A stretch of 62,076 bases of DNA, from contig QENA01000002.1 of assembly GCA_003331045.1 (NCBI GenBank), positions 1 through 62,076 of the forward strand, read 5' to 3'. Position numbers and translations under genes: made by a program. This DNA is from Candidatus Tokpelaia sp. JSC189. Lineage in GTDB: Bacteria > Pseudomonadota > Alphaproteobacteria > Rhizobiales > Rhizobiaceae. Below the pieces are notes generated by a model, which saw only the letters and a list, made by a program, of their open reading frames with translations, ran no database searches and was not told the origin of the DNA. This document shows, one piece after another, positions 44,485 through 54,961 of this stretch (the stretch's first letter is position 1; the number at the start of each line of letters is the position of its first letter).

Positions 44485-45600
44485 TTAGATGATTTCCGTT
44501 CGGATGATCTGAATGCCAAACCCTTCCAAGCCGACATAATGCTGTTCTTTTGATGCCAGAAGAATAATCGAGCTCAAGCCCAGATGTTTTAAAATCTGGG
44601 CCCCAAGGCCAATATGCTTCCATTCCTCTTCACGCACAACAGCTTCAACATGACTTTCCTGATCTTCCATAATCCGCTGGAGGTTTCTTAGACTTCTGCC
44701 TTCCAGCTTAACTCCAACAGCCCCATCACGCAGATAGATCAGCACCCCATGTTTTTCTTTCTCTTTCATGCGTTTCAGCATCACATCAAGTTCATAGGTG
44801 CTACTGAAAACATCATATAAAACATTCTCACGATGGAACCGGACCGGAATATTTTTCCTATCACTGATATCCCCAATAACAATAGCAACATGCTGCATTG
44901 TCTCCCACGGCAGCTGATAGATATGAGCAACAGCCGGCCCTGCTGCCGTCTTTATTACTATTTCTCCCCGGTGTTCAACCAGCCTTTCCTTGCACTGCCG
45001 ATAGGCAATAAGATCGGCAACCGTTATCTGACGCAAATTATGTACTTCAGCAAAAGCCGAGACTTGCAGCCCGCGCATGACCGTCCCATCATCATTTACA
45101 AGCTCACATAGAACGCCGATCGGCGGCAGATCGGCAAGCTGACAGAGATCAACCGCCGCCTCGGTGTGGCCTGAGCGCATGAGAACGCCACCCTGACACG
45201 CAATAAGCGGAAAAATATGCCCTGGCCGGAAAAAATCTTCTGCTGTGGCAGCGGGATTAGCAAGATTACGCACTGTCAACGTGCGATCATTTGCTGAAAT
45301 ACCTGTTGTGGTGCCGTAACGATAATCAACCGTAACTGTAAAAGCTGTTGAATGAGGCGAATCATTTTTAACGACCATTGGTGCCAAATTAAGACGCTTT
45401 GCCTCCTCCTGCGGCAGAGCAGCACAAACAATACCAGATGTATAGCGCACGATAAATGCCATTTTTTCTGGTGTACAATGCACTGCAGCAACAATTAGGT
45501 CTCCTTCATTCTCACGCCCATGATCATCCATGACAACGACAATCTCACCCCGTTCGAAAGCCTGAAGCGCTTCAACAACATTCTTATTGGTCCTAATCAT
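44485..45600 (-). CDS. ribBA: 3,4-dihydroxy-2-butanone 4-phosphate synthase with degenerate GTP cyclohydrolase II domain
   Basis: The N-terminal domain (about residues 5-205) makes the four-carbon unit of riboflavin. Its active-site pieces are HGRENEGDLIVAA, the TGISANDR segment and RSGHTEAAVDL. The C-terminal half (about 215-370) resembles GTP cyclohydrolase II, but the zinc-binding cysteines of that enzyme are missing: the segment reads ENVLYDVFSSTYELDVML. The protein is therefore probably only RibB in function, as in several rhizobial RibBA proteins. The ATG at 45600 has GAAAGAAG upstream and lies 11 bases after the aroC stop. Confidence 0.92.
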   Translation of the reverse strand: MIRTNKNVVEALQAFERGEIVVVMDDHGRENEGDLIVAAVHCTPEKMAFIVRYTSGIVCAALPQEEAKRLNLAPMVVKNDSPHSTAFTVTVDYRYGTTTGISANDRTLTVRNLANPAATAEDFFRPGHIFPLIACQGGVLMRSGHTEAAVDLCQLADLPPIGVLCELVNDDGTVMRGLQVSAFAEVHNLRQITVADLIAYRQCKERLVEHRGEIVIKTAAGPAVAHIYQLPWETMQHVAIVIGDISDRKNIPVRFHRENVLYDVFSSTYELDVMLKRMKEKEKHGVLIYLRDGAVGVKLEGRSLRNLQRIMEDQESHVEAVVREEEWKHIGLGAQILKHLGLSSIILLASKEQHYVGLEGFGIQIIRTEII

Positions 45601-45611
45601 AAAAGCTTCTT

Positions 45612-46700
45612 TCAAACGCAGCCGGTCTGGCCTCGTTGACGTAAAAAATGATCAGCAACAACGCAGGCCACCATCGCTTCACCAACAGGTACAGCACGAA
45701 TACCCACACAAGGATCATGCCGCCCGCGTGTTGCAATATCAACCTCGCGATGATCTGCATCAATGGAGCGTTGCGCAATCAAAATAGAAGAAGTCGGCTT
45801 GACTGCAAAACGGGCCACAATCGGCTGACCGGTGGAAATACCACCCAGAATACCGCCTGCATGGTTAGACAGGAAAACCGGATTATCATCAGCATCAACA
45901 CGCATCTCATCGGCATTTTCCTCACCCCGCAACCGGGCGGAAGCAAACCCTTCACCGATCTCGACCCCTTTGACAGCATTGATCGACATTAGGCCAGAAG
46001 CAATATCTTGGTCCAACTTGCCATAAATCGGCGCGCCCAACCCTACCGGAACATGTTCTGCCAAGATTTCCACCACAGCACCAGCTGATGAGCCTTCTTT
46101 ACACACAGAATCGAGATAATTGGAAAAAAATTTTACTGCCCCGGCATCAGGAGAAAAAAACTGATTACGCTCAACCTCATCCCAATCCCAACAGCTCCGA
46201 TCTATTTCATGAGGACCGATTGCTATGACAGCGCCGCGGATGATAACTCCCGGCACGATCTTGCGCGCCAAAGCACCGGCCGCAACACGTGCCACAGTTT
46301 CACGAGCCGATGACCGTCCGCCGCCCCGGTAATCACGGAGGCCGTATTTGATATCATATACATAATCCGCATGGCCAGGCCGATACTGTCGGGCAATATC
46401 ACCATAGTCCCTTGAACGCTGGTCAACATTTTCAATCATCATCGACACCGGCGCGCCTGTGGTAATAAAACCATTTCCCTCAGGCAGCACACCGGAAAGA
46501 ATCTGCACCCGGTCCAGCTCGCGCCGCTGGGTTGTGTATTTTGACTGGCCGGGCTTGCGTTTATCAAGGTAAAATTGAATTTCATCCCCGGTAAAGATAA
46601 TTCCCGGTGGACAGCCATCCACCACACAACCAAGTGCCGTTCCATGGCTTTCCCCCCATGTGGTAACCCGAAACATATGTCCAAACGTATTAAATGACAT
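45612..46700 (-). CDS. aroC: Chorismate synthase
   Basis: Last shikimate pathway step, using reduced FMN. The 362-residue protein has the N-terminal [20 protein letters not shown] signature, [21 protein letters not shown], and the FMN/phosphate region [20 protein letters not shown]. All are intact. It is co-transcribed with ribBA and xseB on the minus strand. With pheA it supports phenylalanine synthesis. Confidence 0.96.
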   Translation of the reverse strand: MSFNTFGHMFRVTTWGESHGTALGCVVDGCPPGIIFTGDEIQFYLDKRKPGQSKYTTQRRELDRVQILSGVLPEGNGFITTGAPVSMMIENVDQRSRDYGDIARQYRPGHADYVYDIKYGLRDYRGGGRSSARETVARVAAGALARKIVPGVIIRGAVIAIGPHEIDRSCWDWDEVERNQFFSPDAGAVKFFSNYLDSVCKEGSSAGAVVEILAEHVPVGLGAPIYGKLDQDIASGLMSINAVKGVEIGEGFASARLRGEENADEMRVDADDNPVFLSNHAGGILGGISTGQPIVARFAVKPTSSILIAQRSIDADHREVDIATRGRHDPCVGIRAVPVGEAMVACVVADHFLRQRGQTGCV

Positions 46701-46881
46701 GATCTGAAAGGCTCCAAAAGAAAAAATCTATATGGTTTTATTGAGGTTTTGGCGTCCGGTCAAATTGCACAACAGAAAATGACACAAACCGGATGATGAT
46801 CATGCTATATTCCGACATAATCATTGCTATTTCATAAACCATGGCTCAAGATTCAACCTGTTAAAGGGGAGCGGGAAGTCT

Positions 46882-47153
46882 ATGCGTAAATCAGCATTTG
46901 CCTGTATTATTACAGCATTCTTATTGCCAGAAAACGCCTTGGCTGACAATGCGGAAGGCATAATCAAAAATATTAATGAAAAAGCCAATACCCTGACCCT
47001 TACTGTGATGGTACGACCTACAAGCTTACCGGCGAATTGGGTTATTCTGTGATCCACGAAGGCATGCGAGTTCTACTTTTCTATGATTTTGACAATTCGG
47101 ACCGCTATATCACGGATATTGAAACTGAAAACAGTAATGAAGAACAACATTGA
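46882..47153 (+). pseudogene. Frameshifted DUF1344-type small periplasmic protein
   Basis: Begins with ATG after AGGGGAGCGGGAAG and encodes a signal peptide (MRKSAFACIITAFLLPENALA). The mature part matches small DUF1344 proteins: EGIIKNINEKANTLTL, then, after one missing base near 47002, DGTTYKLTGELGYSVIHEGM and VLLFYDFDNSDRYITDIE before TGA. Total length 272 bases is one short of a multiple of three. Both halves are well preserved, so this is a very recent frameshift or a sequencing error. The function of the family is unknown. Confidence 0.65.
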
Positions 47154-47219
47154 GAACACAACCTAATACCTTATCAGTGATATTGTGGCAAGATGAATAT
47201 TGTTTTGCAATTATAACCT

Positions 47220-48680
47220 TCACCTAGTGGTACAAGCTGAAAATATTTTGCCCGGATTCATGATACCCTGTGGATCAAAAAGCTTCTTTATATCGCGCAT
47301 CAGATCAATCGCCACCGATGATTTGAAAGTCATAAGTGCATCCTGTTTCATCTGGCCAATACCATGTTCGGCAGAAAATGCCCCGCCACATTGCATGACC
47401 AATGTATGAATACGGTGGCTCACTTCCTGCGAGCGAGCAAGAAATTCGGCTTTATCAGCACCGATAGGTTGCGAAACATTATAATGCAGATTACCATCTC
47501 CCACATGGCCAAAAGCCACAACACGGGCACCCGGCAGCATCTCGTCCACAATTCTGCCTGCTATAACAAGAAAATCGGGAACTGCAGCAACAGGCACGGA
47601 AATATCATGCTTGATTGAGCTACCCTGGGACTTTTGCGCAAGCGACATATCTTCACGCAATTGCCAAAATGCCTGCTCCTGTGCTTTATTTATGGCAATC
47701 ACAGCATTTTTGGCAATACCATCTCTCATCGCCCTAGCCAAAATGGTTTCCATCACATTTCTTGCCTCATCCGATGAAGAAGATGAGGAAATCTCGAGCA
47801 ACACATACCAGGAATAAGTTTTAGGCAAAGGTTCACGCACGTGCTTGTTGTAAGCAAGGCTGAACTGCATACTGAGTCGTGACATAAGTTCAAAGCCCGT
47901 AAGCATTGGCCCAGCATAAGACTGGGCCAATGCAAACAGCTGCAATGCCGCCGCTGGACTTAGGATACCCGCATAGGCAACAATCCTGCCACGAGGTAGG
48001 GAAAACAATCTCATCACCGCCGCAGTAATAATCCCAAGTGTTCCTTCAGCACCGATAAAAAGATTTTTTAGATCATAACCGCTGTTATCTTTCCTGACAC
48101 TGCGCAGATCATCCAACACACGCCCGTCAGGCAAAACTACCTCAAGCCCCAAGCACAGCTCACGCACATTGCCATAGCTGAGCACTGCCGTGCCCCCTGC
48201 GTTGGTAGAAAGGTTTCCGCCAATCTGGGCTATTCCTTCAGAGCCAAGTGAAAGCGGAAAAAGACAGCCGAGTTCTTCGGCCTTTTTCTGCAGAGTTTTG
48301 AGAACCACTCCTGCCTCCACCAGTGCTACCTTACCTAGCCGATCCATGGAGCGGATCCGATTCAGTCTCGCAAACGACAGGATAAGCTGACTACCACTCT
48401 GATCTGGTTGCTGCGCTCCGACCAGCCCGGTATTTCCACCTTGTGGCACAACTGGTGTTTTCGTTTCACTAGCCAATTTCATAACAGCTGATACTTCAGC
48501 TGTACTAGCAGGGCGCAATACAAGCGGCGTCATACCACTATACAGGCCGCGCGGTTCAACAAGATACGTTTCCAGCAACCCTTTGTCAGTAATGGCATTT
48601 TCCTTACCGACAAGAGCAGAAAAACGAGCAACAAGCTCGGAGGTCATAGCCTGTGCCTTTTCCACTTTTATCTTTGCCAT
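47220..48680 (-). CDS. FAD-linked oxidase (GlcD/D-2-hydroxyacid dehydrogenase type)
   Basis: Flavoprotein of the vanillyl-alcohol oxidase superfamily, D-lactate/D-2-hydroxyglutarate dehydrogenase branch. The FAD-binding domain has TPVVPQGGNTGLVGAQQPD and IGGNLSTNAGGTAVLSYGNV. The C-terminal domain has the metal/substrate segment GHVGDGNLHYNV and AEHGIGQMKQDAL. Length 486, intact. It starts 2 bases after the sua5 stop, as in many rhizobia where the pair is conserved. The exact substrate cannot be told. Confidence 0.9.
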   Translation of the reverse strand: MAKIKVEKAQAMTSELVARFSALVGKENAITDKGLLETYLVEPRGLYSGMTPLVLRPASTAEVSAVMKLASETKTPVVPQGGNTGLVGAQQPDQSGSQLILSFARLNRIRSMDRLGKVALVEAGVVLKTLQKKAEELGCLFPLSLGSEGIAQIGGNLSTNAGGTAVLSYGNVRELCLGLEVVLPDGRVLDDLRSVRKDNSGYDLKNLFIGAEGTLGIITAAVMRLFSLPRGRIVAYAGILSPAAALQLFALAQSYAGPMLTGFELMSRLSMQFSLAYNKHVREPLPKTYSWYVLLEISSSSSSDEARNVMETILARAMRDGIAKNAVIAINKAQEQAFWQLREDMSLAQKSQGSSIKHDISVPVAAVPDFLVIAGRIVDEMLPGARVVAFGHVGDGNLHYNVSQPIGADKAEFLARSQEVSHRIHTLVMQCGGAFSAEHGIGQMKQDALMTFKSSVAIDLMRDIKKLFDPQGIMNPGKIFSACTTR

Positions 48681-48682
48681 TG

Positions 48683-49645
48683 TCAGCCCTTTTCCCGTGG
48701 TGCCGCAGCACGCACAAGCCGGTCGTTAATTGCTTCTCCCAAGCCTTCCGGTGGAACAGGTTCCACTGCAATGCGGCTTATGTCTCGCCTATCTAACCTA
48801 CGCAGATAATCAAACAGGTGGGTTGCTGCTTCTTTTATATCACCGAACGGGCTTAAATTCAAAATAGCAATCGCTTTTTCACTCTTCTTTGCTCGTTTCG
48901 AACCAAATGCCAAAAGTGCTTCTCCTTCATAGATCTCTACTACATCAAGCCTTACTGCAGCATCAGGAGCATAATGCGAGTCCAACATGCCAGGCGCTTC
49001 AATGGCTGTATGCTGATCAAGCCGTAAAACAGGAAAACCAGCCACTTTTTCAATTTCTGCCCTACTAATGCCACCGGGACGCAGAAGAAGAACGGCATCG
49101 CCCCCAACCTTGATAATAGTTGATTCAATTCCGACAGAACAGGGCCCTCCATCAAGTATCAGCGGCACTTGGCTGCCGATATCTTCGGTAACCGCTACAG
49201 CATTGGTCGGACTGACCCTGCCTGAGCGGTTGGCACTGGGAGCCGCTACCGGCGCATCAAATGCTGCAATGATCTTAGAAAAAATCCCCTGCGGACTGCG
49301 GACGGCAAGGGTGGTCAATCCTGTTGTCACAAGCGGATGGATTCCCGATTTCCTCCGCAAGGGCAGAATAAATGTCAATGGCCCTGGCCAAAAATGATCC
49401 ATCAGTTTATACGATAGCGGATCAACTTCGACATAGCGCATGGCCATGTTAACATCACTGACATGCACAATCAGTGGATTAAATTGCGGCCGCTCTTTAA
49501 CAGCGAAAATTTGTGCCACAGCAACACCATTGGTGGCATCTGCCCCAAGACCGTAAACTGTCTCTGTCGGCAGAACCACAAGCGCACCTTGCTTCAAATA
49601 ATCAACCGCACAGCCTATATTTTCTTTAACTGCCGGTAAAATCAT
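48683..49645 (-). CDS. Threonylcarbamoyl-AMP synthase (Sua5/TsaC family)
   Basis: Makes threonylcarbamoyl-AMP for the universal t6A modification of ANN-decoding tRNAs. The YrdC domain shows [29 protein letters not shown] and [13 protein letters not shown]. The C-terminal Sua5 domain follows LLRPGGISR and [14 protein letters not shown]. The start at 49645 gives MILPAVKE as in relatives, with 320 residues, and overlaps rnhB by 20 bases. The frame is open far upstream inside rnhB. Operon: rnhB-sua5-FAD oxidase. Confidence 0.92.
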   Translation of the reverse strand: MILPAVKENIGCAVDYLKQGALVVLPTETVYGLGADATNGVAVAQIFAVKERPQFNPLIVHVSDVNMAMRYVEVDPLSYKLMDHFWPGPLTFILPLRRKSGIHPLVTTGLTTLAVRSPQGIFSKIIAAFDAPVAAPSANRSGRVSPTNAVAVTEDIGSQVPLILDGGPCSVGIESTIIKVGGDAVLLLRPGGISRAEIEKVAGFPVLRLDQHTAIEAPGMLDSHYAPDAAVRLDVVEIYEGEALLAFGSKRAKKSEKAIAILNLSPFGDIKEAATHLFDYLRRLDRRDISRIAVEPVPPEGLGEAINDRLVRAAAPREKG

Positions 49646-50285
49646 CCGTTTCATCCAGAAATCGTCCCCTGATTGGGGCAAAAGAATAGCGGTGAAGACC
49701 ATTGACAGGCCCCCGCTCCTCAATGGCCTTGCGGTGTACAATGGTAGCATAGCCAGCATGTTTTTCCAGCTGATAAGCGGGATAAACCGTTCCTGCCCGG
49801 GCCATCATGCGATCCCGCAGTACCTTGGCAACGATGGAAGCTGCAGCAATCGATATCGAACGCTGATCTCCCTTGATCAAAGCATCTGCCCCGCAAGATA
49901 GGCCGGATGGAATATCACGTCCGTCAATCAAAACATGGCATGGACGAATAGCGAGCCCATCAACTGCCCGGTGCATGGCTTCAAGTGAACATTTGCGAAT
50001 ATCACTCTTATCAATGGAACGTGGCGAAAAACTGCAAACCGATATGGCCAACGCGCGCACCAGAATATCCTTACAAAGCACTGCACGGTATTGTGCACCC
50101 AAACGTTTTGAATCATTAAGCCCCTCAGGCAAATTGCTTGCATCCAAAATAACTGCCGCGGCCATAACCGGCCCTGCCAACGCGCCGCGGCCAACTTCAT
50201 CCACTCCGGCAATATGGTAGGCACCACGTTGCATAAGACACAATTCACTGGCAAAATCAGGCTTTACAAGAGGACTTGAAAACAT
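49626..50285 (-). CDS. rnhB: Ribonuclease HII
   Basis: Removes ribonucleotides from DNA. The 219-residue product has [20 protein letters not shown] with the acidic pair, [21 protein letters not shown] and the [15 protein letters not shown] helix. It is intact. It is followed, with overlap, by sua5; upstream is the broken radical SAM gene, which occupies the same place in relatives. Confidence 0.95.
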   Translation of the reverse strand: MFSSPLVKPDFASELCLMQRGAYHIAGVDEVGRGALAGPVMAAAVILDASNLPEGLNDSKRLGAQYRAVLCKDILVRALAISVCSFSPRSIDKSDIRKCSLEAMHRAVDGLAIRPCHVLIDGRDIPSGLSCGADALIKGDQRSISIAAASIVAKVLRDRMMARAGTVYPAYQLEKHAGYATIVHRKAIEERGPVNGLHRYSFAPIRGRFLDETDDFTGS

Positions 50286-50372
50286 CGAAATATCAAATAC
50301 AGGATAGAGTATGGGCTAAAATTATCTCACTTTCTCCATTTTTTCGCAAGTCCCTCAAGCTAATTAAGTAGT

Positions 50373-51371
50373 TCAAAAAAGCGATAATTGGTCGTCATTG
50401 CGGGATGGCGGTCTGAAATCGCATGCAGAAAGTCGCACCTTCCTGCTTCTCAGTCCCAAGCGTTTGCAGGCCAGACGGAAACGCTGTGCAATCATTTCAG
50501 CAAAGAGGCCACTGCCTCGTATCCGTGTACGCCATTTGGTATCATAGTTCTTGCCATCATGCATAGAGCATAATAGGCTCATCACCTGCCGGTAGCAACT
50601 GGGATATTCATGCAGAAGCCAATTTCTGAAAAGCGGGGCAACCTCATAAGGTAGCCGGAATAATACATAGCTCGTATCCATGACCCCGGCCTCAGTCACC
50701 TTTTCAAGAATATGTTCAACCTCATGATCATTGATTGCCGAGATAACCGGAGCAAGCATGGCCGATACTGGCACACCAAGTGATGAGAGCTGGCGTATGG
50801 CAAAAAGCCGCCGCGCCGGCAAAGGTGCCTGCGGTTCCATCAACCGGGAAAGGCATGCATCAAGGGTTGTGACAGATAATGCAACCTGCACCAGCTTTTT
50901 TCAGTCATCGCCGCCAGAATATCACTATCACGCAGAACCAGCGCCGATTTTGTAACAATGTTGACGAGATGCTGCGCTTCATACAAGACCAACAGGATAT
51001 CGCGCATGATACGCCACGTCTCTTCAACGGACTGGTAGGGATCGGTATTACTGTTGATTACAATTACTTTCGGCTGATAACCGGGCTTTGCCAATTCTTT
51101 TTCCAGAAGACGCGCTGCATCCGACTTAACAATAAAGCCGAGATTCAAAATCCAGCCCCACTGAAAGCCCCATATAAGAATGATTTGGCCTTGCATAGCA
51201 GTAGATGCAGCCATGTTCGCATCCCCGATAAGGGTTGAGCGAACGATCATAGCATATATCTGGTGAAATATCGGAAGTGATAATTCTATGAGGTCTTTCA
51301 AGCTGAACAATAGTTTTGAAAGGTGGCAACTGCGCCTCATTTTCCGAGCTGTCATCAAACGGCATGACCAA
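50373..51371 (-). pseudogene. Broken PA0069-type radical SAM protein (SplB-like)
   Basis: Three frames together give a nearly full radical SAM protein. The first has ELPPFKT-like QLPPFKTIVQLERPHRII and the cluster motif YRGCEHGCIYCYARPNHSYM, and shifts frame at about 51132 after GLDFESRL. The second has SDAARLLEKELAKPGYQPKV and NSNTDPYQSVEETWRIM, and shifts in a run of six A at about 50898. The third covers QVALSVTTLDACLSRLMEP to the C-terminal QLSLF. A tiny frame 51375-51452 with its own ribosome binding site may be the original N-terminus, a third lesion. Family substrate unknown. Sequencing error at the A run is possible, but two lesions favour a real pseudogene. Confidence 0.85.
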
Positions 51372-51452
51372 TGCTCACTTAGGCCCGGCATCGTCTATAA
51401 AACTGCCAAGTAACTGGCGGTTGTTGAGTTGGTCTTCAAGAATATCATCCAT

Positions 51453-51801
51453 GCATCCTTAGTAAACGCCGAGAGAACTCTATAAGATAGAAACTAACAG
51501 TAATACGTAATTGCGCTATAATCGTGCCGATTTTTTAAAGACAGGATATAGGAAGAGCATCAAAAACTCGTCCATCTTTTCAACCACCTCCGGCATAACA
51601 CCATAGTCGCTCAAAAGCAGTACCCGCCGGTGGTGATAACAACCTAATATAGCCTCACCATCTGTCTATTTAATCTTAGCTTGTTCAAGGAACACCTATT
51701 TCATCGGGTACAATACATGCGACCTACTAAGACACCTGCCGATTCCTGCACCCGAATACAAATATCAGAAGCGATCAGAATAGCAATATCAAGAGATATA
51801 A
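51453..51801. other. Spacer between the radical SAM pseudogene and ispE
   Basis: About 350 AT-rich bases with no coding pattern, terminator or RNA gene that I can support. Confidence 0.4.
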
Positions 51802-52761
51802 CTAAAACGAGCTTTCATTAATTTTATCATGAGGCATTTTTTCAAATTTTCCAAAAGTTGTTGTTGCCAGAACGAAATATCCTGGATAATGGCGAGCTAT
51901 TTCCTCTGCAGCTTTCCGGGTCTGGGTAAAGGAACGGTACAAACCAAAACAAGTTGCTCCTGAACCCGACATACGGGCAACCCTAGCACCGCTTTTTCTC
52001 AAAAGTTTCAGCATTTCCTCAAGCTCTGGCACAATGCAGCGGGCAGGCTCATAAAGGTCATTTCTCGCATTCTGCAGGACACTTGTCAAATGATCGAATG
52101 AAAATATGGCATTTCTTTTAAAGATGAGTGGTGCGTTCTGCCGCCTTTCAAGCCTAGCAAAAACCTTGGGTGTTGAAACAGCAATACCGGAATTGAGCAA
52201 AACAAGGTGTAGTACTGGAAAGTCAGACAGAGTCTCTATATCTTCCCCAATTCCTCGAACCAGCAGTGCTGATTTCTGATAAATGCCAGCAAGGCACATC
52301 AATACATCGGCACCAAGCGTAGGGGCACATCGCAAAAGAGCCACTGGGCCAAACCTGGTTGGCATAAGAGCCTGCAAACCGGCTAGTGTTGCCGCTGCAT
52401 CACATGAACCACCACCAAGCCCTGATGATACCGGCAATTTTTTTACCAAGCGAATCGCAACAGGCCCAAAACTACCACCGCTCGCGCTGCGCAGTGCATC
52501 ACGCGCTTTTATAACGAGATTATCCGAATCACTGCCAAGAGATGTGGCAAAGGGCCCACTAACTGAAAAACTATCGCAATCCGCCTGTTCAATTTCAAGA
52601 TCATCACCATCGGGGCTAAAAGCCACCAAACTTTCAAGCAGATGATAACCATCAGGTCTTCGGCCTACAACATGCAAAGCTAGATTGATTTTGACCGGGG
52701 CATGCACAATGACAGAACTACTCTGCTGCAGTACCAATGATGTTTTATGAAACTCGAACAT
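51802..52761 (-). CDS. ispE: 4-diphosphocytidyl-2-C-methyl-D-erythritol kinase
   Basis: GHMP kinase of the MEP pathway. The product of 319 residues starts MFEFHKTSLV at 52761. It shows the substrate lysine in HAPVKINLALHVVGRRPDGY, the ATP-binding PVSSGLGGGSCDAAATLAG, the LGADVLMCLAG segment with the catalytic Asp, and MSGSGATCFGLY. The frame is open 40 codons further, but that part is not family sequence. It complements dxs and ispH in this window. The protein is slightly longer than usual at the C-terminus. Confidence 0.93.
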   Translation of the reverse strand: MFEFHKTSLVLQQSSSVIVHAPVKINLALHVVGRRPDGYHLLESLVAFSPDGDDLEIEQADCDSFSVSGPFATSLGSDSDNLVIKARDALRSASGGSFGPVAIRLVKKLPVSSGLGGGSCDAAATLAGLQALMPTRFGPVALLRCAPTLGADVLMCLAGIYQKSALLVRGIGEDIETLSDFPVLHLVLLNSGIAVSTPKVFARLERRQNAPLIFKRNAIFSFDHLTSVLQNARNDLYEPARCIVPELEEMLKLLRKSGARVARMSGSGATCFGLYRSFTQTRKAAEEIARHYPGYFVLATTTFGKFEKMPHDKINESSF

Positions 52762-52922
52762 ATCTAATCCCGTTCGAAGTAGTATTACCCAACAGCGAAG
52801 CAAGTGCCGGATGGTATATCCCGAAGGGTACCTGAATAAACGGTAGGCATAAAAAATCGGAACTTTTTTCCTTGCATCCAAATTGGATATAGTTCTTTCC
52901 TTCCAAGGAACGGAGTGTATTC

Positions 52923-53792
52923 TTAAAGGCCGTATCGGGCACGTAAAGCGCGTTCCTCCGCAATTACTGCCAACCCGTCAATGACATCAGCTCCCAGCTG
53001 TGCCTGAATACCACCTCCAGATTTGCAACTGAACAGACTACGTGGAGACGAGATTAGCCGTAGCCGGGTTTCTTTGCCATAGCGTGCTTTTAGGACAGAA
53101 TAGATATCCCCGAGTCCATCAACAAGTCCCAGCTCCTTGCCCTTGACTCCTGTCCAGAATAGGCCGGTAAAAAGACTACCGTCATCTAGAAGCCGTTCAT
53201 TGCGCCGCTCTTTCACAAGGCTGATGAATGTTTCATGAATTTCAAGCTGCAAGACTTTGAGATGTTCGATATCAGTTTTCTTTTCCGGCAGAAAAGGATC
53301 AAGCGAAACCTTATTTCTGCCTGCCGTGTGCACACGGCGCTCAACTCCGATTTTTTTAAGCAGTTCAGGAAACCCGAAGGAAGAAGAAACAACCCCGATA
53401 GAACCAACAATAGAGGCAGGATCAGCATAAATTTCATCCCCTGCACAGGCAATCATATAACCGCCGGAAGCAGCGACATCCTCAACAAAAACCAGTACCT
53501 GTTTTTTGTTCTCTTCCGCCAAATCGCGGATACGCTGGAAAATAAGTCGCGACTGAACAGGAGAGCCTCCTGGCGAATTGACCGCAAGGGCAACAGCAGG
53601 TGCCTTTCTGTCAGAAAATGCTTTTTCCAATGCTATCGTACATCTGCTTAACGATAAGATATTTTTGATTGGTGATGCTTGGGCGATAATCATGCCCTGC
53701 AGACGAACAACCGGTATTTCAACCCGTTTTGAACGCAAAAAACGTGGGATCAAACATTTTACCAGATTTACCAAAGCGATCTCCTTCTGCAA
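52923..53792 (-). CDS. S49 family serine peptidase (SppA/SohB-like)
   Basis: Signal-peptide-peptidase-like serine protease with a Ser-Lys dyad. The 289-residue protein has VNSPGGSPVQSRLIFQRI, the nucleophile serine in DVAASGGYMIACAGDEIYA, PASIVGSIGVVSSSFG, and the lysine in AGRNKVSLDPF. Unlike SppA of E. coli it is a single-domain short form and has no clear membrane anchor, as in many rhizobia. It lies between ispE and trmN6-like genes on the minus strand. Confidence 0.9.
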   Translation of the reverse strand: MQKEIALVNLVKCLIPRFLRSKRVEIPVVRLQGMIIAQASPIKNILSLSRCTIALEKAFSDRKAPAVALAVNSPGGSPVQSRLIFQRIRDLAEENKKQVLVFVEDVAASGGYMIACAGDEIYADPASIVGSIGVVSSSFGFPELLKKIGVERRVHTAGRNKVSLDPFLPEKKTDIEHLKVLQLEIHETFISLVKERRNERLLDDGSLFTGLFWTGVKGKELGLVDGLGDIYSVLKARYGKETRLRLISSPRSLFSCKSGGGIQAQLGADVIDGLAVIAEERALRARYGL

Positions 53793-53962
53793 TAGCAGCC
53801 ACGACTAGAGATGAACAAAAGCCTTACACATCTCCGGAACAGTTTACATGAAAATATTAAAGGCCATAAAATCAGAACCCTGCTCATAAGGCAATTTCTA
53901 AAACAGAGCACTCTCACATTTTTTCCAGTGCAATAATCATCCCTAATAATAGCAAGACCTGA

Positions 53963-54736
53963 TCAGACTCCATCCCAAAGGCTCAGGCATCCATTGTTTA
54001 TATCATCAGCGCGTGGCGTAAAGGCATTCGCTTCTCTTTCATGCAGGATAAGGGGTGGCATTAGCTGCAAACCGGCACGGCTTGCCCTTGTTGCGACAAT
54101 AATAACACGGATAGCTGCTTGCGAGCAACGTGGACAGATAGGCACAATTCTAACTCTGCCAAAACGCCCTTTCAAGGCTGCCAGAATTTCAGCAATAAAG
54201 AATGGCCGGGCAATAAGCCCTATGTTGCCTTGAGGCCGAACAATAGCTGCTGCTGTGCGCAGCCAAGCATCAAACAAACCTTCATACATAACATGAGCTT
54301 TGACTTTTTCACTGTCCGGGCTAACTTTGTCTGTTTGGCTGTTGAAAGGTGGATTCATGATCACAAAATCAAAACTATTATCGACAAGACCTGCTTCGCT
54401 TCGTGCTCTGCCGGTCAGTGTGACATCGGCCTCCAGAATACTCAATCTTCTGCGAAAAGCAGCATTGTCGGGATGGGCAAGAGTTTTTTGCGCAAAAGAA
54501 AGCATGAAGGATGAATTTTCAACCAGTATTGCCTGTGCTGTCGGGCAGCGTGAAAGCACAGCAAGCCCCACCGCTCCTGCACCGCTGCCTAGATCAGCAA
54601 GCCTGCCCGCAAAGCCGTTCGGCACACAACTTGCAAGGATCATGGCATCAACACCCGCTCTATGGCCCTGTCTGACTGGCTGAACCAGATAAAAACCACC
54701 GCGGTGAAATATATCCGTAGTCTCCTTTTCAACCAT
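53963..54736 (-). CDS. tRNA1(Val) adenine N6-methyltransferase-like (TrmN6/YfiC family)
   Basis: Class I SAM-dependent methyltransferase with motif I RLADLGSGAGAVGLAVLSR and the adenine-N6 catalytic motif FVIMNPPFNSQ. The 257-residue length and N-terminal YLVQPVRQGHRAGVDAMILA match the rhizobial TrmN6-like family, expected to methylate adenine 37 of tRNA-Val. The position next to the S49 peptidase and divergent from the polyprenyl synthase is conserved in rhizobia. The small DUF2007 gene often found between them is not seen. Confidence 0.85.
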   Translation of the reverse strand: MVEKETTDIFHRGGFYLVQPVRQGHRAGVDAMILASCVPNGFAGRLADLGSGAGAVGLAVLSRCPTAQAILVENSSFMLSFAQKTLAHPDNAAFRRRLSILEADVTLTGRARSEAGLVDNSFDFVIMNPPFNSQTDKVSPDSEKVKAHVMYEGLFDAWLRTAAAIVRPQGNIGLIARPFFIAEILAALKGRFGRVRIVPICPRCSQAAIRVIIVATRASRAGLQLMPPLILHEREANAFTPRADDINNGCLSLWDGV

Positions 54737-54961
54737 CCATGTGACCTATTTTCAGGATATAGTTTCCTAATAAATAACAGAAAATCCGAAGAGCCATGAT
54801 GCTATCAGCGTCAGGGTGAACAGCATAGGCAACTGTAGTATTGATATCAAATACCATTTTTCGCAAAATTATCACATAACTATTTTGGATAAATTGCCGC
54901 TTGAGCAAATCTAGCCTCTATCCTATGGTGCAACCGCAAAATTCGATAGGAGACAATACAA

